64,000 nucleotides of DNA, from contig JACATO010001053.1 in assembly GCA_018389105.1 (NCBI GenBank), positions 372,001 through 436,000 on the forward strand, given 5' to 3'. The notes under the pieces are model-generated. The model was not told where the DNA came from. It was given only the letters and a program-made list of their open reading frames with translations, and did no database searches. The position numbers were made by a program, and so were the translations under genes. Below are positions 53,434-62,400 of the stretch, piece by piece. Numbering within the stretch: the first letter of the stretch is position 1; each line of letters starts with the position of its first letter. The DNA comes from Nautilus pompilius. Taxonomy: Eukaryota > Mollusca > Cephalopoda > Nautilida > Nautilidae.

Positions 53434-56400
53434 GGCCATGCATTTTTCATGTTCCACGCAGAGGGGGGGGGGACTAAGAATTCGCACTGGAAACAAAGCG
53501 TAGGAAAGGTACTCTGCTGAGATGGGCTCCAATTACCAGCTGGCACACAGCTATTGTACTTGATGGAAAGCTGTTTGCTCATTGATTTTTCCCAGGCTTC
53601 CAAATGATTAATTTTATTGTATTATTAATCAACCATGTTTATTTTGCCTAAACTCTCGCTTGTGGAAAGAATGTGCATGCTATTAGTAAATTTCACCCCT
53701 GAAAACAGTTTCAATTACCCTGCTAAGTAATTTTGATAGTATAACTTTGAATGTATAATGGCTTCATGTTGTTGTGTTTACATTATCCAACCTCATTTAT
53801 TTTAACTTGATGGAAACCATAAAAGGTCTGAGCAAACAGGGCTTTAAAAATCCTTCTGGTTGTACAAAACCATATGCACAAATTTAGTGGTCCAGTGAGC
53901 AAACACATTAAAGGATGTTTGTAATTAGACTAATTCTTGAGTTTGTATTATTAAAAGGACTGAATTAATGTAAATAATAACACGTGTTTGCAAAGTTGTT
54001 ATAAAATTAGGCTCTTAGTTGGCTCTGAATGAAATCTCATTTCATGATCCATCTCTGCACAACATCAACTGTGGGGCACAGCTGGCTTATATAATCTAAT
54101 TATATTCTGTAATGTGTAAATGGCCATCTTCAACTTAAAATCAACTGAGAAATTATGACGTCTTTCCTTTAGTGGGGCCGTATGTAATAGTTTCACAAGA
54201 ATCCGAAAAATTCACTGCCTCAGCTGTAGTAGCGACGTGGTAGACCAAGTCTCCAGAATGCACAAATCAGGTTTTCACGAATACCTCACGTATGCCATGG
54301 CATTCAAAGGTCTTTGTGAAAAAAATTCCATTTCAATTACTACCATGTTATATGCACACATGCTATTATAATATGCCATGGCATGACATGGGTATTAAGT
54401 CCCATCTATATAAACTCTGCACGGAGATAATCTTCATTTAGTCCCAGTTTCTACCTACTGTTACGCACAACCATGCTGCCAACACGACTTATTATCAGCT
54501 ATGCAGTTGAACAGAGCTGCAGCCCAAAGGTTCGGCATGAACAAGGCCAACATCAGGTCCTGGAGACATACTCTGGAGAAGATTGAAGCCGTGAGTATGT
54601 AGACAACTTCGAACATCTTGATTGGGTGCACCAAGCTTGAGATGCAGGTACCTTCCTTTGTGTTACTGAAAAGCGCATGCACGCACTTTTGTGGTTACTA
54701 AAACTCTATCCAATGTTTACTCATTTCTTAAATATTAAATTATCAGCAATTTCTGGAAAAATTATCAATAATTTTTTGTTAAAAAATTATTACTTGCATC
54801 TTTGTTTAAATTTTAACAACCAATTAGTTGAACTCTTTATCTCTGTTCTAACCATTATCGTGCCAATGACAATACAAACATACTCACATGTCCCCTGACA
54901 TTCACATACGCATTCCCCCGAACAACAGCACACATACTTGAATGATACTCAGTTCAAATTGTAGTCACATGATCTAAACTTATACTTTGTATTATTGCTT
55001 GCTCTTCTGTCAATGGTGATGGCCCCAGCAGTCTGGAAAAAAGTCTGCAGCGTCTGATATCTTGTATAATACGCACCCGGTTTTAAAGGGGCAAATTTTC
55101 TTTAAAAAACTGCTTATGATACACAGCATCTTACAGTGTTTGGTGATGGTTGTACTGAAAACCTTTTCATGTTTTTACTGAATTAGCTGCTCTCTCTCAC
55201 AGAAATCAATGCACTGCTAATTTTAGCCAGCCAGATCATTTTCCTCCAACCCCATCTTATTTTGTGACAACTGTCATTTCATCGATGTTGATGATGTGAA
55301 GTAATTGGTCACCACTGTTTGCTTTGTGAATGAGGGATCTCAAACTTCGATTACCTTGATAAAGCATCTGTGCTCATGTTGGTATTTTTTCCAGGTTGAG
55401 ATACAGCCAAAAGGGCTACTTAACCATAGCAGGCTTCTCGGAGCTGTCGGATGCTGTTTACGATGACATAAAAGCCTGGTTGCCCAGAATACCAGGTAAA
55501 CATTTTATTACGCATAATTTAGTGCACAATTTTCAAGATAACTTTTTCCCAGAAAATTTCTGCTCACTAGTGCTGCTGCAAGCTTTTAATTAAAGACCCT
55601 GGTTCTGTTAATCTGACAAGTTTGTTATGAGGAGCTTTAACACATGTAGCTAATGGGTAAGTGCCTCGTATTGAAAATGAACCTGCGATGGTTTTAATGT
55701 TACGACAAACCCCTTCTACCTGAGGACACCTACACAGTCTGTAAACACCTGAATGCGGGTTAAATAATTGTGAAACTACTGGTATATTGTCTTTGATTGA
55801 TACTATTTTTTTTTGCACATTGTTTCTTTTTTCTCTCTAGTCATCGATCCTCAAATAGATGTAGAGATGTCAAAGTACATAGTTACCAAAGTTGGTGACA
55901 AGTTCTGTGAACTGGTAGAGCAGGAAAAGGAGGCTTGGTCCTGGGCAGGCAAGGATTGTAAGTGTGCTTCTGTTAGCCTCAAAGTTATTACCTACTTGAT
56001 CAACCATAACAAACGAACCAGCTGTTAGCATGGATTTGTCTTAAGATTATAGAAATCCTCAAAATTAAGATTTGAGCTGCAGTACTTTTTAAGTAAAAGC
56101 CAAAGCTAAACTCCTTGTATTGAGATGCTCTATTTACTTCACATGTGGTATATAGCTTTTAACGGTTGCTTAGCTGCGAGTATAACTGTATTACATATAC
56201 AACTAGAAAGAATTATCAAGCAAAGGCCACCTGACTAGAAGTTAGTACCATTCTTTTGTTTTTTAGAAAGTTTTTCTGTGTTATTCATGTGAGTGCTGAC
56301 TCTTGTTCCACTGTGCAGTGGGAAATTTTTTTTCAGATGCATTGAAGTTTCCATTATCGTTTTCTTTCAGCAAAAGTTGCCTGGAAGAAAGCAGTGAGTG

Positions 56401-59400
56401 GCGTTCGTGAGATGTGCGATGTGTGTGACACCACGCTCTTTAACATCCACTGGGTGTGTCACAAGTGCGGGTTTGTGGCGTGCCTGGACTGTTACAAAAC
56501 CCGCGTGAAGCTTGACAAAGAGAGTTTCAGTAAGTACACCTCCCATCAGCCTTATCTTCAATGACAGCTAGAGTCGTAACATCTTTGTACTGTTTTACAA
56601 AGGGAACATATCCTGTCAGGTGTCCACACTGGATTTTTCCCCCTTGAGTCTCTGACGAGTCTGCTCCTACGTGTTGCTTGGCTAATGTTTTTTCTCCACA
56701 TCTTGGGGGAGCAGATATGTGATTTAGATCTTGTCAAATACTGATTTCTATTACAAACTCTTGACAATAGGTGTCAAGAAGCAATTTCTTTGTTTCTAAG
56801 CAGAGTAAGGATGTGAATATGGAGGTTTCAGACAATACACGTTAGCTGTTCACATTTGGAAAAAGTGGCCAGAAGAACCTGTCAATCTTTTATGGTCAAG
56901 AAGGTGGGGCGTGAGCACTGGAAACTATATGATTTCCACTTCTCCCAAACTAAAACCAGACTTGAATAACTTCATAAAAGAAAACACTGTACAAGCATGC
57001 AGTAGTCACAATATATCATTTTTTAAAAGACCTTTATTTTGTATATAAATCATCATGGGTTATTATATTGAGTGGTCATGGAATGCCATAATTCTTTTGA
57101 CCAAAATTTTTTTTTTTTTAAAGAATTGCACATCACATTGGGATAAAACAGTATCTTATTAGTTTATTTTACTTTTAATAACCTTTACCTCTTTAACTGT
57201 TTTGTTGTGGCCAAGACAACATCACTGGGAACTGCAGTCAGTCCAGTGTTGTGGTGCCAAACTTGTAAAATGGCCTCTCTGATTTGTTAATAGCAATTTT
57301 TAAAATTGTGATTTGATGTAGAAAACTACTACTATTGTCTCCTGTACATTGAGAGAACTTAGCAGCAAAACAAGCTAAATAAATAAATGGGGGTTATTTT
57401 GGTTTATTAACCCATGAATTTATTTATAGTTGTTTTTCATTTTTGCTTCATTGGCTGTATGTTGTTGTAAATTTGGGGTTGGTCAGGGGCTAGGGTGAAG
57501 AAGAGTACATTTAGCATGGCTCCATAGACAGACAGCTACTGCTCACGTGAAATTATGGTCAGTCTACTGATCTGGAAATACACTCAAAAAGTACTTTGTC
57601 AATTTTGCTCTGCTAGATTTTTTTTCATTATTAGTTTTAATTGCTTAAATGTGATGTTTGTGTTTTCAGCATCAACAACTGCAGAAGAGCACGAATGGTT
57701 GACTTGTAGTGCCAACAGACAGCCACACGAACCAGAGAAACTCATGTTGACGCAGATCATTCCCTGTGATGGTGTGTAGCTAAATATCTTGAAGAAACTC
57801 TGACCCTTTTTAATTATGTCAAAACGTTTAGAGTTAATTTTAATGGAAACATTTCTCACTTCCCATATCATAATACTTTCTGCTTGTGTAGTAGATCAAA
57901 CATTTTCTATCCTTCAATAATGCCATGTCTGGCCCTTTCCAGATTGTTTAATTTTCTTTGGTTGGTGAAATTATTAAATACTACAGGTACATTTGTTCTG
58001 TGGATGTATAAATAAATACAGTAACTTTCATGAGTGTATCTAAGAATTTTCTAACTAGCTGGTGTTTAGTAAAACTAGTTACCTTTTTATTTATTTTTTT
58101 AAAGCTCTCTGGGAACTGGGTAAGCTTATTCATGAGATGAGAACTAAGTGGGGCATCAGAGCTCGCTGTCCGTGTGGCAAGAACAATGATCCTGTTGTGC
58201 AGAAAAACGGTGTCAACCAGGTATGTCCGTCTTTCCAGGCAGCGGCCTGAGTGACATTGATAAAGAAAAATCTTGTACTCATAATGCCTTGAAAGAACAT
58301 CACTGACATTAACTTATCTTTCCCTGTTCTGTGTGGTACACGTTTTACTAGGGATGGAGAGAGAACTCCTATAAAAAAATAGGTGTCTGGTATTAAAGGA
58401 TGCCAACGAGTTTCTAGTGGTGTGCCACAGGCTTCTGCTGTAGGTCGTTTGTAGGTAATAACAGTGAACTAATGCTGGTTTTAGTACCGAAGATGCTACA
58501 TTTTTTTAGAAAACCAGTAAAATTATCCAAACAGGCAAAAGATGGTTAATTATAATCATCCTTATACGGGAGACACGAGACTGGAAAGTGTAGTTGTGGA
58601 AGAGGGTTTGGGATAGTTGTAAACTAAAATCTAAAACACAAAGAGCTAGGCATTTTAGCAACAAACTGTGTGAAATAGAATGTTAATTAACCAGAGTATA
58701 AGTAAACAAGTTACAGAGACTCCCTCTTCATCCTCATCTTGAACATGGTCTGCACACACATTAGAGTTTGTCAAAGTAGAATGTAAGCATTTGGAATGCA
58801 CTGAATAATTTAAATAAAACTAAGTTTGAACTTAAGATTTTAGGATTAAAACAATTCTGAGGTTTGAGCATATGGACAAAAGTAGCTAAAATTCTGGAAC
58901 TGGTTAGAAATCAGAAAATATTCTGTTAGAGATTAAATTAATAGAATAAGATATTAGTGAGTGTAGTTAATAATGTTAGTATTAATTTTAAATTAGTGCT
59001 TCCTTTTAACTACTAAGCTAAACTTTTTTTTTTTTTTTTAATTGCATAAAGTTTGTATATAAACTTTGAGAATAATGTCTTGCCCCTTTGTCTTTGACAG
59101 CAACTGATCAAGCAAGCAATAAACCACATATCACCAGAAAAGTCCAAAAAGCTTGCAAATGGCTTGGATGATGATTCAGGCAGCAACAATGCAAAAGGTA
59201 GAAAGTCTGGAAGTTGCCATCGATCAGCACAGCAAGGTAACCTGACGAGCTACAATCCAGACAACAACTCCCCACTCTGCTTGCTGGCAGATGTGGCTTC
59301 CATGAACAGCAGAGACCATTCTAAAGCTGAGAAACAGTCTTGTGCAGCTGATCCGGTGTCTCCGCAGACCACTGACGTGGCTGTGGAAAAAAAAAGTGCT

Positions 59401-62400
59401 TCTGGTTGTTCTACACTGCGTGAACTGTTAACAAAAACTGCAGGAAAAGTGAAACCGGGATCAGACAGCAAAAAGACTGTGAAGCCAAAATCAGTCCGCA
59501 GCACATTAGATGACATCATCCAATCAGTGGTGGAGAAAAACTTACCCAAGGAAACGGAGACCTCTTCAAACACCTTGACTCTTAGGCACTATGTGCCCAA
59601 GATGGGGCCAGTGACATTAGCTCGTGAGACCCCTATCTTTAAACACTCACTCACTGAAACCAGTGTCCTCTACCCCGATGTACCTCACTCTTGGCTGTGT
59701 GATGGCAGGCTTCTGAGGCTGCATGATCCCAAACACAAGGGGAATTTCAAAATTTTTCAGGAGCAGTGGAAAAGAGGGCAGGTAGGTGATTATTTATATC
59801 TTGCTTTACATGTGCAGACAAAAGTTTCTGGGTGTTCTATCTAATTCAAATGAAAAACAAAAATATTACAGCCCTTACGGTAATATCAAAACATGAATAT
59901 AAAGAAAAGGGCTAAAATAGTTTCTTAGATGCTTTAATAATAATTTGGCAGTATTGTTGTTATTATTATTGTTATATCTGTATTATACTTGTTGTCTCTG
60001 CAGCCTGTACTAGCTTCGGGAGTTGATAACTACCTGCACAAAGATATCTGGAAGCCAGAGAGCTTTAGCAGAGAATTTGGTGAAATAGAGAATGACTTGG
60101 TGAACTGTCGAACTGGTGATGTGTGGATTGGCCATCCCATGAAGGTGTTCTGGGACGGCTTTGAGTATCTCTCCAGTAAGTTTCTTTTCAAGATTTATTG
60201 AGGTAAAGCTCATCCATGCAGTGAAAAATCAGATCCTAGAAACCGCAAACAAAATTACTGTTTAGTTTCTATGAAACTTATAAACTGCTTCAGTGGCACA
60301 CTGGTTATGATAATGGTAATTTTGTTCTGTTATTGCTTTCAGAGCGTCTTGTAAACAAAAACAATGAGCCAATGTTGCTGAAGTTGAAAGACTGGCCTCC
60401 AGGAGAAGACTTCAGCGACCTGCTTCCTTCGTTATTTCAAGACTTGATGCAGGCTCTTCCTCTGCCAGAGTATGCCCACCGTCAGGGAACTCTCAACTTG
60501 GCATCCAGACTCCCTGACTTTCTAGTCAAACCTGATCTGGGACCAAAAATGTATAATGCCTATGGTATGCTATTTCAGTTGCACTAATGTAATTTTCCTA
60601 TCTTGGATCAGATCCTTCTGGTTTCATACTCTCTTTCCCATTCCTTCCTCTCTGAGTAACTAACTACCATGCAATTTTTTTTTTTAATGTGCTGATTGCT
60701 TGCAGGATCTGCAAATTATCCTAGTGAAGGCACCACCAATCTTCATTTGGATGTGTCTGATGCTGTTAACGTCATGGTCTATGTTGGAATACCGGAAGAT
60801 GGGCCAAGTGGACGTAAAGAGCACGAGGAAGGTATTGTACATCTACACTAATATTAGAGCAGAAGTATTAGGAAATGTTACTAGAAATTTAAGCCTTAAT
60901 TCAGAAATAAAAAAAATAACTGCGCATTCCTGGCAACAGTTTCTTTTAAGACAAAATTCAGATTGTAGGATATAATTTTCCTTTAGAAGATTCTATTTAC
61001 CTATTCTCCTTATTCAAACATTAGACGTTAATTTCAGCTAAATTTTGATGTGCATTGGGAGGCGTTAAAAAGAGATTGTTGTTTTGATTCTTATGGCCAG
61101 TTTGAAATTAGTGTTTAAATATCTGCTTGGGTTTTCGAACAGTACCTTTATACACCAATAAATTGATTATACATAAAATATGAGATATTATGTTGGTGGT
61201 TCCTACATCTTTGGATCATGTCCTTTTTAAAGACACTACTTAACATTTAAATACTGCTGGTTGAAATTGTGATTGTTTTGTTTTTATAAAAGATACTTGA
61301 CCAGTTTATTACTTTGAACTCCAGAAGCTGTATGGTGAATCTAATGTTCACTGTAATGCCTTTTCTTTTTCAGCGGCACTGAGAGCAATTGATGAAGCTG
61401 GCTGTGACGTGATTACAAAGAAAAGAGTGAGAGAAGTGCACGAAGTTCCTGGAGCCCTGTGGCATATTTATGATGCTGATGATGCTGATAAAATCAGGGA
61501 CTTACTGAATAAGGTAAGAGAGATGCTGGGCCAAAACAGCTGTTCATATTGCAATTCATTCAGTGAACTAATAGTGTACTCAGTTCAAATGAGGTTTGGT
61601 TCACTGAAGATCCTGGTAGCCTATAACTGTCAGAAATCTTGTTTACACAATTGTCAACGTGCACTTCCACAGTTACTGGGAGAGTTGTAGATCCTCAGCT
61701 TGGGAGACCTTGAGCAAAGGTCCCTACAAAACCTGTGTGTAGCCAGCTAGTGAAGGAGAATGATAAGTGTTTACATAATATAGTCTGTTGGGTCAAAATG
61801 CTTGTTTTTTTTTTATATGGGAGCTGTAATTTTTTAATATAAGGTGCAATTTAAGTTAAAACAGTGCTGTGGCTTCTAGATAATAATGATAATACACAAA
61901 GTACCTTGTTTTCAAAGGTGGCAAAAGAAAATGGCCAGACAATTGAACCGGACCATGACCCTATTCATGATCAAAGCTGGTATTTGGAAGAGCAGCTAAG
62001 AGTTCGCTTGCACAAGGAATATGGAGTTTTGGGTTACACGCTAGTGCAGTGTCTTGGAGATGCTGTATTTATCCCTGCCGGAGCTCCTCACCAGGTTTGT
62101 TTTGTTTTCATTTGGTCACATTATGCTCATCATGACATGTAAAACAGTGAAAGGGAAGGATACAGTCTCTAAATAAAAACAGGAAATGGATTATCCATCC
62201 AAAGATGAAGGATTTTGCAAAAATATCTCTCTACGACAAGCATGAAATCTTTTCCTAATGTTCTTTAAATGAAAGACCTACAGCAGTGCTGAAACTAAGC
62301 AACAAAAATTGGTTAGAATATTGTGGGAATGAAAAGGAATAGCTTAGCTTTACATTCATAAAATCTGATGAGAGTTAACTACTTTTTGGTATTAGCACTA

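Larger units (their letters stand above)
53171..55394. other. 2.2-kb KDM3 intron with transposase-like HTH scrap
   Basis: Holds a (CT)n tract (53411-53433), two identical 12-bp palindromes (54292-54303 and 54373-54384) and a pogo/CENP-B-like helix-turn-helix remnant (54480-54591). No other gene is seen. Confidence 0.7.
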
